A stretch of 64,000 nucleotides of DNA from contig CALURI010000006.1 in NCBI GenBank assembly GCA_944323135.1, positions 1 through 64,000 of the forward strand. The letters run 5' to 3'. Source of the stretch: Candidatus Gastranaerophilales bacterium. Its GTDB lineage: Bacteria; Cyanobacteriota; Vampirovibrionia; Gastranaerophilales; Gastranaerophilaceae. This document shows, one piece after another, positions 1 to 9,007 of the stretch. Both the position numbers and the translations under genes were made by a program. The first letter of the stretch is position 1. Every line of letters begins with the position of its first letter. Under the pieces are notes generated by a model. The model was not told the DNA's origin. It ran no database searches and saw only the letters and a program-made list of their open reading frames with translations.

Positions 1-35
1 ATCATGCTATTTATATTTCGGCTAGTGTAAATCTT

Positions 36-78
36 AACAGGAGGGGAAAATGAATTTTAAACTTCCTGTTTTTTTTGC
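36..78 (+). terminator. Rho-independent terminator
   Basis: A 7-bp stem (AACAGGA at 36-42 with TCCTGTT at 64-70) has further A/T pairing inside and is followed directly by a run of eight or nine T. It would end a plus-strand transcript entering from the left edge. A 12-codon reading frame with a good ribosome binding site starts at 50 inside the hairpin; it is probably fortuitous. Confidence 0.6.
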
Positions 79-133
79 GTTTAAATAATTCACACCTACA
101 TTACGTTAATTCTAATAAATAACATTTTTAAAA

Positions 134-772
134 CTATCTTCTATGAATTTTTACAGAAGGCGCTGAATCCATTGTAGGAGATACTCTTGATCGCATATTA
201 GCTAAAGCATCTTTATACATACTGTACCAATAATTAAATCTGACATGCTGAGGGTTACCCTTTAATCTCATACAAGCACCATAAACTAGAAGAGGCTCCG
301 CAAAAGGATCAGGAATAAGAGAAACATCTTCAGCATCTTCCATCATTAATTTCTCATTATTATCAGAATCTTTTACACAATTTTTTGTATAATACAATAT
401 TTCTAAATTTTTGTCCTGATTAAAAACCGGAAGCAAAATTTTATCATTAAATAAACTATACGTATTTTGAGGTTGAGAATTAATAAAAAATGTTTCAAAA
501 TCTTCATAATAATCAAACTTTACTCCATCAATCATTAATGTTTCAATTCTTCCTTCTACGGAATTTTCTAATTCTCCGGTATTTTTAGGTAATAAAATTT
601 GCTTTTTTCTAAGAAGAAAATTCCACTTTTCAAAACCGCAAATTTCAAGATTTATAACATTCAAAATATTTTTAAGTTTTTTATGATCATTTTTTGTCAG
701 TTCTGCAAATGCACTTACCTGTTTATAATTCAATTCAACAAGACACTTATTTATAAGTTCCAAATAATTCAT
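134..772 (-). CDS. Phage head-tail connector/adaptor-like protein
   Basis: This 212-residue protein is read from ATG at 772 after AAGGAAA. It has no signal peptide or membrane segment. The helical N-terminus, a short beta-rich middle and the C-terminal segment with MRLKGNP followed by a YWYSMYKDAL helix resemble the adaptor (P22 gp4/gp6-type) proteins that sit between portal and tail. It is the last gene of the minus-strand phage cluster inside the window and lies downstream of a hairpin terminator. The assignment rests on overall pattern and neighbourhood (coat protein, tail propeller, holin-like gene), not on a decisive motif. Confidence 0.45.
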   Translation of the reverse strand: MNYLELINKCLVELNYKQVSAFAELTKNDHKKLKNILNVINLEICGFEKWNFLLRKKQILLPKNTGELENSVEGRIETLMIDGVKFDYYEDFETFFINSQPQNTYSLFNDKILLPVFNQDKNLEILYYTKNCVKDSDNNEKLMMEDAEDVSLIPDPFAEPLLVYGACMRLKGNPQHVRFNYWYSMYKDALANMRSRVSPTMDSAPSVKIHRR

Positions 773-793
773 AATTTTCCTTTCTATACTTTT

Positions 794-823
794 AAGAAAA
801 AACAGTCTAATAATAAGACTGTT
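794..823 (-). terminator. Rho-independent terminator, minus strand
   Basis: AAACAGTCTT pairs with AAGACTGTTT around a short loop. Read on the minus strand it is followed by TTTTTTCTT. It lies just after the scaffold-like gene and before the connector-like gene, so it may act as a partial terminator within the phage late operon. Confidence 0.65.
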
Positions 824-850
824 TCTCCTTAAAAGATTTTTTGAATATTG

Positions 851-1501
851 CTATTTTATAAGACCTTTTTTTAATTGATCCATAATTGCACGTTCATGCT
901 TAGCAAATTCAGCGCCGCTCATTTTGCCGATTTGTTCACGTGTAAAAACCAAATTTTTTACACCGTCAGAAGCAGAATTTTGAGCATTTGCTCTTAATCT
1001 CTGTTTTGCGGTTTCATTTTCATTACTTAATGTTTTTTCGTGTTGTAATTCTCTCACATATCTGTCAATTGCAGTATTTTCAATTTTTTCCACAAGTGCA
1101 GATATTTTAGAGAGTTCATCCTCATCAAAAGCAGTATTAGAATTTCTTAAATAATCATATACATCAATTCTGCCATCTCTGTTAAAAAATTCCGGTGGAA
1201 TACTATTTTGTAACTGAGATGAGATTTGAGCAGACGGTTGCTGAGCTCCCAGCGGTGTTTGACTGTTATTTTGACTTAATGTATACTTTTCAAACGCCTT
1301 TTGTATAACATAATTCATTAAATTTTGTCCTTGTTCTTGCGTCATAGCACCAGTCTGTACAAGCTCTTTGATTGTTTTAAGATCGTTAACAGCCATTTGT
1401 TTAATTGCTTCAGGATTTGTATTAATTGGCTGTTGCATTCCTTGCGCCGCTTGTTGATAATCGGCTTGGGATGGAATATTTTGCATATTTTGTCCATTCA
1501 T
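851..1501 (-). CDS. Phage scaffolding-like protein
   Basis: The chosen start at 1501 follows AGGAAATTAATT; a longer frame to 1540 has no ribosome binding site and would overlap the upstream gene. The 216-residue product is Q/N-rich and highly charged, with no membrane segment. An unstructured N-terminal third is followed by helical stretches (about residues 110-165) and a lysine-rich helical tail ending in DQLKKGLIK. Charge, helicity and position next to the coat gene fit a scaffolding or minor capsid protein. Scaffold genes normally precede the coat gene, whereas here it follows, so the role is uncertain. Confidence 0.4.
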   Translation of the reverse strand: MNGQNMQNIPSQADYQQAAQGMQQPINTNPEAIKQMAVNDLKTIKELVQTGAMTQEQGQNLMNYVIQKAFEKYTLSQNNSQTPLGAQQPSAQISSQLQNSIPPEFFNRDGRIDVYDYLRNSNTAFDEDELSKISALVEKIENTAIDRYVRELQHEKTLSNENETAKQRLRANAQNSASDGVKNLVFTREQIGKMSGAEFAKHERAIMDQLKKGLIK

Positions 1502-1539
1502 AATTAATTTCCTCATATTTTCTACCTTCATAAAATGCA

Positions 1540-1770
1540 TTAAAGGTTTTTCATGTATTCAACAGCAAATTCAACTGCATCATCTATAAAAGATGAGAAT
1601 AAAAGAGCTATAACAGGCTTTAAAATTAAAGGAACAGGAAGTTTATCTATAATATATTTTATTGCCATTTTCTTTTTTTCTTGTCCTTTATTACTGCCAA
1701 AAGCTTCTTCTGCTTTCTCTACAGCTGATTTTGCAAGTTCTTTTATTGCTGATTTTACTTTATCAAACAT
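1540..1770 (-). CDS. Small phage membrane protein, putative holin
   Basis: A 76-residue protein starts at 1770 after GAGGAAAAT; the longer frame to 1848 has no such site. It has an amphipathic N-terminal helix, the GSNKGQEKKK linker, a hydrophobic segment (about residues 43-62, LPVPLILKPVIALLFSSF) and a final acidic helix. The arrangement (helix, glycine/lysine turn with EKK, then a helix with DDAVEFAVE) recalls LL-H-type holins. In the same operon lies an amidase endolysin that would need a holin. The family call is from pattern only. Confidence 0.45.
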   Translation of the reverse strand: MFDKVKSAIKELAKSAVEKAEEAFGSNKGQEKKKMAIKYIIDKLPVPLILKPVIALLFSSFIDDAVEFAVEYMKNL

Positions 1771-1883
1771 ATTTTCCTCACAAGTATTTTTATAATGCAC
1801 CTCCGGAATAAAAACCTCCGAAGGTGCATTACGGGGTAACAAAAGCAAAATTATTAAAACTCTGCTTTTAAAAATTCTTTATA

Positions 1884-2735
1884 CTATACAGGAACAGTTA
1901 CAACCATCTTAGCAAGAGCTTTCGGTTGAACAGCCTTTGCACCATATAAATACAAGCCTCTGACTAAATCAGAAAAACTGTCTTTATCTCTTAAGCTTTC
2001 TATTTTTGCTAATTGAGATGCAAATGTAATAGCTTCATTTGTACCTGCGAGAACATAATATTTACCAGTTACATCAATTAAATTAGTACTAACTAAAACA
2101 TCCATGCCTGCAATTCTTCCAATTGCGCCTTCCCTTAATGTTTCATCTGCAACATTGTGAGCCCCAATAAATTCTGAACTTTGAAGCAAATACGATTCAA
2201 TAGTCGGATTAATTACAACCCAAGGTCTTACACCTGATGTTACTGCATTTGAATTTTTTAAACATAAAGCAAGTTCTACAAATTTTGAATAAATAGTAGA
2301 TTTATCAAGAGTTATTGCTTCCTCTTCAGAACCAACAATATTATTTTCTTCTACTTCTGTATGTAAAGATAAAATATATGAATCTTGAACTTCTTCAATA
2401 GCCTTTTTAGCATTTTTTAAATGAGCTTCCATTATGTCAGCATTAGCCTGAACTTTTGCCACATCATTTATTTTAAATGCAAAAAATTTCTTTTGATCAA
2501 TAACCAAATCTTGAGATGTTGGTTCTAATTCTGAATATGTTATATTTGATGAACTTAAAGTTGAAACCTCTACATCAGCAGGAGTAATAATTTTTACTTT
2601 ATCACCTTGATTTTTGATTTCGCCTTCCCAATTTCTGTTTACACATTGAAGCATTACACATTCTTTTGAGAGCATGTAATTAAGTTTTTGGCTCCAAATC
2701 TCGGGGATAAATGCAGAATAAGCATTGTCTGTCAT
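1884..2735 (-). CDS. Phage major capsid (coat) protein
   Basis: This 283-residue protein starts after GAAAGGAAACAAAGAG. It opens with an AYSAFIPEIWSQKL segment typical of P22/HK97-fold coat proteins, then GDKVKIITP and an acidic E-loop-like region, a long helix (about 115-145), the RPWVVINPTIESYLL core and a C-terminal GLYLYGAKAVQPKALA strand region that is characteristic of the family. The length is within the family range. It would assemble the icosahedral head. It lies between the tail propeller gene and the holin-like gene. Confidence 0.8.
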   Translation of the reverse strand: MTDNAYSAFIPEIWSQKLNYMLSKECVMLQCVNRNWEGEIKNQGDKVKIITPADVEVSTLSSSNITYSELEPTSQDLVIDQKKFFAFKINDVAKVQANADIMEAHLKNAKKAIEEVQDSYILSLHTEVEENNIVGSEEEAITLDKSTIYSKFVELALCLKNSNAVTSGVRPWVVINPTIESYLLQSSEFIGAHNVADETLREGAIGRIAGMDVLVSTNLIDVTGKYYVLAGTNEAITFASQLAKIESLRDKDSFSDLVRGLYLYGAKAVQPKALAKMVVTVPV

Positions 2736-2800
2736 CTCTTTGTTTCCTTTCTTTTTTTTCTACTACAACAAATTTGAGCGGCGGCTATTTTTGTTAATTT

Positions 2801-4312
2801 TTAATCATCATTATAAACTTCCCTAAACTGTAACCCGATAATTGCACATGAATGAGTAAGTTCTTCACCGGTTACACACAATTGTACAGAATAATTTGAC
2901 TCGGATATTTCAGCCTTCTCCATTGTGTCGGAATTAACCGACCAAACAGGGAAGCTGGCATCTTCTGAAGGCCAATAACAAGGCAGTGATTCAGAAGTTT
3001 CATTATCAGCCCATATTAAATGCTCTTGATGTATAGAAAATATGTGTTCTGCGTCATCTGAATATTCACTGTCATAATCTTTATAGACTTGAAAATTAAA
3101 GTTATTATCATATTCCGTATCTAAAAGAAAATAAAATTCATCAATCATCTTTCTGTGATGAGCATTGGATAATGCTAAAAATGGGGATTTCCACATAAAA
3201 TTAATTGCGTTTCCGTTAAAAGTTGTCCCAAAATCTTCTTTATAAATTTTTCCGTCTATATCTGCTGTATAAATACTCCCTTTATATATACAAGCAGCAA
3301 CAATATCTTGCGGAATCACACGTTTATACCAGGCCTTGTTTACATAATCATTAATCCAAACAGTATGATAATAATCATCATCTGCATAAGGGAAAAAATA
3401 CCACATCTGGCTTTTACTTTCATAATGCAGACACAAAGTATTTTTCAAATCTCCGAATGATGAAAATTCAAGCTTTATTTTTTGTGAAATTTCATTTCCG
3501 AGTTGAATTTGATTAAGTTCACCGACTTGTTCAAGAGCAAAAATACCATTACTGCTTAGAAAATACTGTTTATTTTCAACGTTAACAATAGTTTTATTAT
3601 TTATAGCACCTTTATTTGCAAACAAATTGATTGCAAAATCATCAGGGCTTGTACCAGTTAAAAGATACACACTATCTTTTTTGTATATAGCAAGATAATC
3701 TTTATATTGTTTCAGAGCTGTAATTGCACCTGTGTCTGTATGAAATTCATTAATATAACCGGCATCATTTGAAGTTGTAAAATCATTATATGTACCCAGA
3801 GCAGAATAATATATTGTTGCATCTTTTGCAATCCAAACACGACCTTTATAAACAGCCATTGTTCCATCAGTTAAAATATTATCGTTTAAATCTTTCAATC
3901 CGCAATCTACAACTTCATAACTGCTGTTATTTTTTATATAAAATAAACCATCACTTTCACTCATTACGAGAACACCATTTAAAAAATTTAAAAATTGCGG
4001 ATTTTTACCTGTTAAGGTCTTATCGACTAAGGTTTTAGATAATTTATTTTCATCATATATATAAATTTTGCCTGCTTCTGTAGTAATTAACATCTTGCTC
4101 ACATCGTAAGAAGACATTTCATAAATTCCGGTAATTTCTTCTTCTATATCCAAAAATAAAGAATTCCCCTTTTGCTTAACAATTCCTCTGTTTTGATGAA
4201 TTTCCACATTTTCGGCATCTGACCAATATATTTTTTTCGTATCAATTCCAAGTTCAGTTTTTGTTAATGCCTGATTAATACCGCCAGACAAATTATAATA
4301 TGCAACTTCCAT
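2801..4312 (-). CDS. Phage tail beta-propeller/stabilisation protein (P22 gp10-like)
   Basis: A 503-residue protein starts at 4312 after AGGAGAAAATTT. It begins with a short glycine-containing segment (NLSGGINQALTKTEL) and continues as repeated beta-hairpin blades, each with short aromatic and glycine motifs (KIYIYDEN, GLFYIKNNSS, GRVWIAKDATIYYSALG, SVYLLTGTSPDDF, IYTADIDGKIY). Repeated blades of this kind are typical of tail-hub or tail-stabilisation propellers such as P22 gp10. The last 130 residues are more divergent. It should bind under the portal in the virion. Confidence 0.6.
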   Translation of the reverse strand: MEVAYYNLSGGINQALTKTELGIDTKKIYWSDAENVEIHQNRGIVKQKGNSLFLDIEEEITGIYEMSSYDVSKMLITTEAGKIYIYDENKLSKTLVDKTLTGKNPQFLNFLNGVLVMSESDGLFYIKNNSSYEVVDCGLKDLNDNILTDGTMAVYKGRVWIAKDATIYYSALGTYNDFTTSNDAGYINEFHTDTGAITALKQYKDYLAIYKKDSVYLLTGTSPDDFAINLFANKGAINNKTIVNVENKQYFLSSNGIFALEQVGELNQIQLGNEISQKIKLEFSSFGDLKNTLCLHYESKSQMWYFFPYADDDYYHTVWINDYVNKAWYKRVIPQDIVAACIYKGSIYTADIDGKIYKEDFGTTFNGNAINFMWKSPFLALSNAHHRKMIDEFYFLLDTEYDNNFNFQVYKDYDSEYSDDAEHIFSIHQEHLIWADNETSESLPCYWPSEDASFPVWSVNSDTMEKAEISESNYSVQLCVTGEELTHSCAIIGLQFREVYNDD

Positions 4313-4350
4313 AAATTTTCTCCTGTATTTTTTCCTTTATACCGTATTTA

Positions 4351-4845
4351 TTAAGCTTCAAATTTTTGTTTATACCATTTTATTTTCGAACGTATAAAAC
4401 TGCCGACTTCTTCAGGAGTAACCCAAGAATAAGAAGGAATATATATAATATCAATCTTACCTGCAGAAGTAGTTTTCGAATTTTTCTTTCCAAATTCATA
4501 ATGAGTTAAAACTGTTTGCGGGGTAATCGGAATATTGTATTTATCAGAAAGCTTTGCACATAAAGCCATAGCACTTTCAAATTGTTTTTTTAATATAGGA
4601 TAATTACCAACTGATGATTTATTTTTAAATCCGGCCATCGCGCATATTGCAACACCAATACTGCCGGTGTTGCCGCCTCCGGTATGAGCAGCATATTTCC
4701 CGAACCTGCAGATCTCATTATCCTCAGGTTTAAATATACCGTTATGAACATTCCCATCTTTATCTACCAAATAATGATAATGTTCTTTTTCATAATACGT
4801 CGGATAATATACGCCTGCGGTCCAATGTATTATTATTTTTTTCAT
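4351..4845 (-). CDS. N-acetylmuramoyl-L-alanine amidase (phage endolysin)
   Basis: A 164-residue protein starts after AGAGGATATAT. It shows the zinc-amidase (amidase_2/PGRP) pattern: IIHWTAG with the first zinc His near residue 7, the HYHYLVDKDGNV strand, AAHTGGGNTGSIGVAI, and LTHYEF with the second zinc His; GKIDI takes the place of the usual K-x-D-P. There is no cell-wall-binding domain and no signal peptide, so it would need a holin for release. It cleaves the amide bond between MurNAc and the stem peptide. The first 56 bases overlap the upstream LuxR-type gene. Confidence 0.85.
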   Translation of the reverse strand: MKKIIIHWTAGVYYPTYYEKEHYHYLVDKDGNVHNGIFKPEDNEICRFGKYAAHTGGGNTGSIGVAICAMAGFKNKSSVGNYPILKKQFESAMALCAKLSDKYNIPITPQTVLTHYEFGKKNSKTTSAGKIDIIYIPSYSWVTPEEVGSFIRSKIKWYKQKFEA

Positions 4846-5050
4846 ATATATCCTCTAACCAATCTTTATTCATAAGTTTATAAATTATGGCTGCATGGGT
4901 TCTATTCTGGGCATTTAACTTCAAAACCGCTTTATCAATGTGATTTCTCACGGTTCCATACGCTATTTTTAATTCCACACCTATCTGTTTATCAGAATAG
5001 CCCATTGCAACCAAAGTTAATACTTGAACTTCCTTTGGAGATAGTGCCAT
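4790..5050 (-). CDS. LuxR/GerE-type helix-turn-helix protein
   Basis: This 86-residue protein consists almost entirely of a GerE DNA-binding domain: LSPKEVQVLTLVAMGYSDKQI, then ELKIAYGTVRNHIDKAVLKL with the recognition helix at about residues 31-45. No receiver or ligand domain is present. It starts after AAGGAAACC. Stand-alone LuxR domains occur in phage late regions as putative regulators of morphogenesis genes. It would be the first gene of the operon reading into the endolysin, whose start it overlaps by 56 bases. The target is unknown. Confidence 0.7.
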   Translation of the reverse strand: MALSPKEVQVLTLVAMGYSDKQIGVELKIAYGTVRNHIDKAVLKLNAQNRTHAAIIYKLMNKDWLEDIYEKNNNTLDRRRILSDVL

Positions 5051-5130
5051 TTTTACGGTTTCCTTTTTGTTTTAATTTATACTCAGCATATAAAAAAATT
5101 GTTGAAATTCATTCATAATATTTCCGCTCA

Positions 5131-5157
5131 AAAAAATAAGGGCGGATAAACCGCCCT
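5131..5157 (-). terminator. Rho-independent terminator, minus strand
   Basis: AGGGCGG (5139-5145) pairs with CCGCCCT (5151-5157) around a five-base loop. On the minus strand it is followed by TATTTTTTT. It ends the transcript of the gene at 5173-5670 and separates it from the LuxR-type and capsid genes. Confidence 0.8.
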
Positions 5158-5172
5158 GAGAGTAAGATAATT

Positions 5173-5670
5173 TTAAGGATTGATTTTTTTTAAATCTTTG
5201 TTTTCAGTTAATCCGATTTTTAATGTTCTCAGATTTGAATAACATCTTTTTTTTACCCCGAATTCATTATAATTAAGGTAAAATTTCCCACAATTCATCT
5301 TGCTGTAATTTATTGGACGAACTTCATATAAAATGGATTTTTCTAATTTTTTAAAAAATTCTCTAGCTTTTTTATTAACTTTCCTGACAATAGAAATATT
5401 ATCACCATTGTCAACTCTTGTAAGCTGTACTACCGTATGTCCGCATACAGGACATTTAGAAAGACAGTCAACTTCGCACAGTACAAAATTATCCTGCGGC
5501 ACAAGACGATATGTTTTAGTCTTATGTAAAGCCCCGCAGCAATGAATATAACCCATACTACTATCCCCTGACCAAATGTGGTAAACTGTTTTGCCATCTT
5601 TGGGCGTGAACCTTAACCACATTTTCAGTATAACGTATTCTGCGAATTTGAAAAGTCCACGATTACACAT
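5173..5670 (-). CDS. Cys-rich hypothetical protein
   Basis: I do not recognise this 165-residue protein. It has a putative zinc ribbon in the middle (CEVDCLSKCPVCGH, about residues 67-80), extra Cys pairs (HCCGALH upstream, MNCGKFYLN downstream) and a basic helical segment around residues 95-112. The start is weakly supported: the ribosome binding site is poor and the open frame begins there, so it could be truncated at the 5' end. It has its own terminator. It lies beside the phage genes and is probably part of the prophage or its boundary. Confidence 0.5.
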   Translation of the reverse strand: MCNRGLFKFAEYVILKMWLRFTPKDGKTVYHIWSGDSSMGYIHCCGALHKTKTYRLVPQDNFVLCEVDCLSKCPVCGHTVVQLTRVDNGDNISIVRKVNKKAREFFKKLEKSILYEVRPINYSKMNCGKFYLNYNEFGVKKRCYSNLRTLKIGLTENKDLKKINP

Positions 5671-5732
5671 TCATGAACCTATATCCATGTTTTCATGTAA
5701 TAAATAATCACATTATAAAAAGCTTCAAATAA

Positions 5733-6803
5733 TTATTTTACAGATAATTCACAACACATCTGACAAGCGCCAAAGACTTTTGCAGCCTTTAAATTCTTTC
5801 TAAAACATCTATAATGAGGTAAATTAAATACATCTTTAATTTTCATATCTTTAATATTACCAATCTTTTGAGACAAACACGGATAAACATCGCCTGCAGG
5901 TGTAATCATCATATTTGAATACGGGTACATACAAGGTTTATAAATTTCAGAAACAGGTTTTTCTTCAGGCGTATTAAAGAATTCTTCTATTTTGGCAAGC
6001 GGGTCTTTTGCATACTCAAATTTTGGAGAAAATCTTATTTTAACTTTTGATTTTTTACTTAATGATTCAAGTTCCTTATAAACCTCTTTAAAATGCTCCA
6101 TATCAAAATACTTTTCAATCGGATAATTTGCATTAAATTCAGGAACAAAATTTTCAAATAAAACGGAATTTTGTTTCAAATTATTATTTCTTAAAAATGA
6201 AATCGATAAGAAATTAAATTTCTTTTCATCACACATTTTATAAAGTTTAACCAAATCATCTAAATTATTTTCAAGAACAATCGTCTTAATATCAACCATA
6301 GGGCGTTTTGAACGGGAATTCATATTATCGAAATTGTCCATTATTTTGTCCCAAATTCCTGCTTTATTTCTGTTAATATTGTGATTTTCGCCATAACCGT
6401 CTAACGATACAGATAAAAGCATCATTTTACTTTTTATAAAAGCATCAATAATTTCATCATTTATTAAAATTCCATTAGATACAACATTCAATTTCCCGAA
6501 AGTTTTCTTAGCAGTTTTCATTAAAATATCAATAAAATCTTTTCTTATAAGCGGTTCCCCGCCTACAAGAGTAACAAATGAATACCAAGGGATTTGATCT
6601 ATAACATTAAACCACTCATCAGTAGTTAATTCATCTTTTTTTCTGTCTTCACCCACATAACAATATGGACAATTTAAATTACAGCGATATGTAAGTTCAA
6701 AGAAATACCTCAAAGGAATTGGTGCAAGTCCGCTTCTTGAATTATACCAAGGAAGGGCATACAGGTTTCTTCCAAAATCAAATAAATTCGATAAATTAAC
6801 CAT
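5733..6803 (-). CDS. Radical SAM/SPASM domain protein
   Basis: The start at 6803 follows GGAGGGTAAC, which lies in the end of the upstream ZIP gene; a longer frame to 6881 would overlap that gene. The 356-residue protein has the radical SAM cluster motif CNLNCPYCYVG (about residues 41-51), a GGEPL motif, and a C-terminal SPASM-like region with Cys residues in CMYPYSN, YPCLSQKIGN and ACQMCCEL. SPASM enzymes carry auxiliary Fe-S clusters and often modify peptides or help make cofactors. No precursor peptide gene is evident next to it, so the substrate is open. Confidence 0.8.
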   Translation of the reverse strand: MVNLSNLFDFGRNLYALPWYNSRSGLAPIPLRYFFELTYRCNLNCPYCYVGEDRKKDELTTDEWFNVIDQIPWYSFVTLVGGEPLIRKDFIDILMKTAKKTFGKLNVVSNGILINDEIIDAFIKSKMMLLSVSLDGYGENHNINRNKAGIWDKIMDNFDNMNSRSKRPMVDIKTIVLENNLDDLVKLYKMCDEKKFNFLSISFLRNNNLKQNSVLFENFVPEFNANYPIEKYFDMEHFKEVYKELESLSKKSKVKIRFSPKFEYAKDPLAKIEEFFNTPEEKPVSEIYKPCMYPYSNMMITPAGDVYPCLSQKIGNIKDMKIKDVFNLPHYRCFRKNLKAAKVFGACQMCCELSVK

Positions 6804-6805
6804 TG

Positions 6806-7615
6806 TTACCCTCCGATTAAAATCAAGCTTACCCAGATAACTATAATACCTGAAATAATTCCAACAATAGACTGGTGCCAATCTCCGTATTCTTTAGCAA
6901 GCGGCAATAATGTATCAAATGAGATATAAATCATAATTCCGGCAACAGCAGCCATCAAAACCCCAACTAATACTTGAGGCAAAAACAGTCCAAAAATAAA
7001 CATACCGACTAAAGCGCCAATAGGCTCAGTAATCCCTGATAATGCCGCATACAACATTGCATAACGTTTTTTACCCGTAACATGATACATAGGAAGTGCA
7101 ACCGCAATGCCTTCAGGAATATTATGTATCGCAATTGCAATACCTACAGAAAGTCCTAAAGTAATATTTTGTGTTGTAGTAAAAAATGTTGCCATACCTT
7201 CAGGAAAGTTATGGACACAAATTGCAATAGCCGTAAATAATCCTGCTCTTTTTATTTTTGTAACTATATTATCATGATGAGACGGAGCATCAGGATTTAA
7301 AACTTCATCAGTATCAATATGATCCGGCAAAAAATAATCTATTAAAATTGCAACTATTAAACCGATAATAAATCCTGCAAACGTTAACCATTGATGTTCA
7401 TTTGGAAAATTTGCCAAAAGAAGTTTATCAGCTTCCGGCAACATATCCATAAATGAAACAAATATCATAACACCTGCTGAAAATCCTAATCCTACAGATA
7501 AAGCTTTCAAATTATCTTTTTTCACAATAAATGCAATACCGCCACCAATTGCAGTGGATAAACCTGCAAACAAGGTTATTAACATAGCGGGGCCAAAATT
7601 TTGCGGTAAATTCAT
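6806..7615 (-). CDS. zupT: ZIP family metal transporter (ZupT-like)
   Basis: This 269-residue protein has eight hydrophobic segments. It has the paired family motifs HNFPEGMATF and HNIPEGIAVALP, whose His and Glu residues form the binuclear metal site in the fourth and fifth helices. It would import zinc or other divalent metals through the inner membrane. A charged cytoplasmic loop (about residues 100-125) with DHIDTDE and PSHHD may bind metal. It is the first gene of a pair with the radical SAM gene, separated by 2 bases, so the two are probably co-transcribed. Confidence 0.88.
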   Translation of the reverse strand: MNLPQNFGPAMLITLFAGLSTAIGGGIAFIVKKDNLKALSVGLGFSAGVMIFVSFMDMLPEADKLLLANFPNEHQWLTFAGFIIGLIVAILIDYFLPDHIDTDEVLNPDAPSHHDNIVTKIKRAGLFTAIAICVHNFPEGMATFFTTTQNITLGLSVGIAIAIHNIPEGIAVALPMYHVTGKKRYAMLYAALSGITEPIGALVGMFIFGLFLPQVLVGVLMAAVAGIMIYISFDTLLPLAKEYGDWHQSIVGIISGIIVIWVSLILIGG

Positions 7616-7653
7616 AATAATTTTTCCTTCCGAAAATTATTTTACCATAAAGA

Positions 7654-9000
7654 TTAAATTTCAACACCTTGCATCATTTCAATAAGAGTATTTATCGTCG
7701 AATCCATACTTACGATATCAGAGGTTCTCTGCTGCAAAAAAGCATTAATCTTAGGCATTAACTCAATTGCAGTATCTAAACGAGGATTTGTACCGGGCTG
7801 ATACATACCTACATCAATCAAATCTTTATTTTCTCTGTATAAAGCCATAATTGCACGCATTTTACCTGCTGCTTCACGGTGTTCAGGAGTAACAATAGAC
7901 GACATAAGCCTTGAAATACTCCCTAAAACATCAATAGCGGGATAATGATTCATTTCTGCGACTTTTCTCGATAAGAAAATATGTCCGTCAACAATCCCTC
8001 TTACAATATCAACAATAGGATCAGAAATATCATCACCTTCCATTAAAACTGTATACAATGCAGTTACAGAACCTTTAGGGCTATTGCCGGCTCTTTCAAG
8101 AACTTTTTGAAGCCAAGAAAAAATTGACGGAGGATAACCCTTCATTGTAGGCGGCTCACCTAAAGACAATCCGACTTCACGCCCGGCCATTGCACAACGA
8201 GTAACAGTATCTGTCATTAAAAACACTTTTTTCCCTTGATCTCTAAAATATTCACATACTGCTGTTGCAGTAAGTAAAGCTTTTTGACGAATCAAAGGAG
8301 GTTGATCACCTGTTGAACAAACAAGAACAGATTTTGCCATACCTTTTTCACCAAGCGCATCTTCCACAAACTCTTTAACTTCACGTCCGCGTTCTCCGAT
8401 TAACGCAACCACATTGACATCTGCATCGGAATTTCTTGCAATCATACCTAACAGAGTACTTTTACCGACACCAGAACCTGCAAACAAGCCTAAACGCTGT
8501 CCGCATCCCATAGTCATACAACTATCAATAGCTCTAACCCCTGTTGAAAAAACTTCTGTAATAATAGGTCTTTCAAAAGGTCCAGGTGGGGGGCCTTCAA
8601 CAGGTCTCCATTCAGCTCCTGTTGTATCAAGAGGTTTTCCGTCAATAGGATCGCCCATCGGGTTAATTAATCTCCCTAATAAGAAATCTCCGACAGGAAT
8701 AATAATAGGTTTTCCGGTAGATGTAACAAGACTTCCTTGTCCGATTCCTTCCCCGTCATATAACAAAAGTAATTGAGCTGCCTCTCCTTTAAAAGCCTGA
8801 ACTTCAGCAGGCTTTTTCCGTCCGTCTTTTGTCTCAATATAACATAAATCGCCAACTTTTAACCCCGGCAACTTAACCTCAACAGTTAAGCCCAAGAGCT
8901 TTGAAACAGTACCTTTAAACCGAAATAACTCTGTCTGTTCAAGCTTATTATGAACCTTATGTTTTAAATCATCTAACCTGCTTGTATCCAAACCTTCCAT
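7654..9000 (-). CDS. fliI: Flagellar export ATPase FliI
   Basis: The 448-residue protein has the F1/T3SS ATPase layout: an N-terminal beta-barrel domain, Walker A GLFAGSGVGKST (about 165-176), the ALIGERGREVKEF segment, Walker B VFLMTDTVTR and the SLGEPPTMKGYPPS loop specific to FliI/T3SS ATPases. It powers export of flagellar subunits. The chosen ATG at 9000 has no ribosome binding site but sits 7 bases after a good promoter, so it is probably translated from a leaderless mRNA. Its usual partners (fliH, fliJ, fliF) are not in the window; rod genes are 23 kb away. Confidence 0.93.
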   Translation of the reverse strand: MEGLDTSRLDDLKHKVHNKLEQTELFRFKGTVSKLLGLTVEVKLPGLKVGDLCYIETKDGRKKPAEVQAFKGEAAQLLLLYDGEGIGQGSLVTSTGKPIIIPVGDFLLGRLINPMGDPIDGKPLDTTGAEWRPVEGPPPGPFERPIITEVFSTGVRAIDSCMTMGCGQRLGLFAGSGVGKSTLLGMIARNSDADVNVVALIGERGREVKEFVEDALGEKGMAKSVLVCSTGDQPPLIRQKALLTATAVCEYFRDQGKKVFLMTDTVTRCAMAGREVGLSLGEPPTMKGYPPSIFSWLQKVLERAGNSPKGSVTALYTVLMEGDDISDPIVDIVRGIVDGHIFLSRKVAEMNHYPAIDVLGSISRLMSSIVTPEHREAAGKMRAIMALYRENKDLIDVGMYQPGTNPRLDTAIELMPKINAFLQQRTSDIVSMDSTINTLIEMMQGVEI

Positions 9001-9007
9001 AAGTATT

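Noticed and set aside
50-88. Twelve-codon frame with a good ribosome binding site at the left edge
   Set aside because: The sequence lies within a terminator hairpin with T run; the GGAGG is explained by the stem.
8414-8776. Plus-strand open frame of 120 codons within fliI
   Set aside because: It is the antisense shadow of the conserved FliI ATPase core and has no ribosome binding site or recognisable product.
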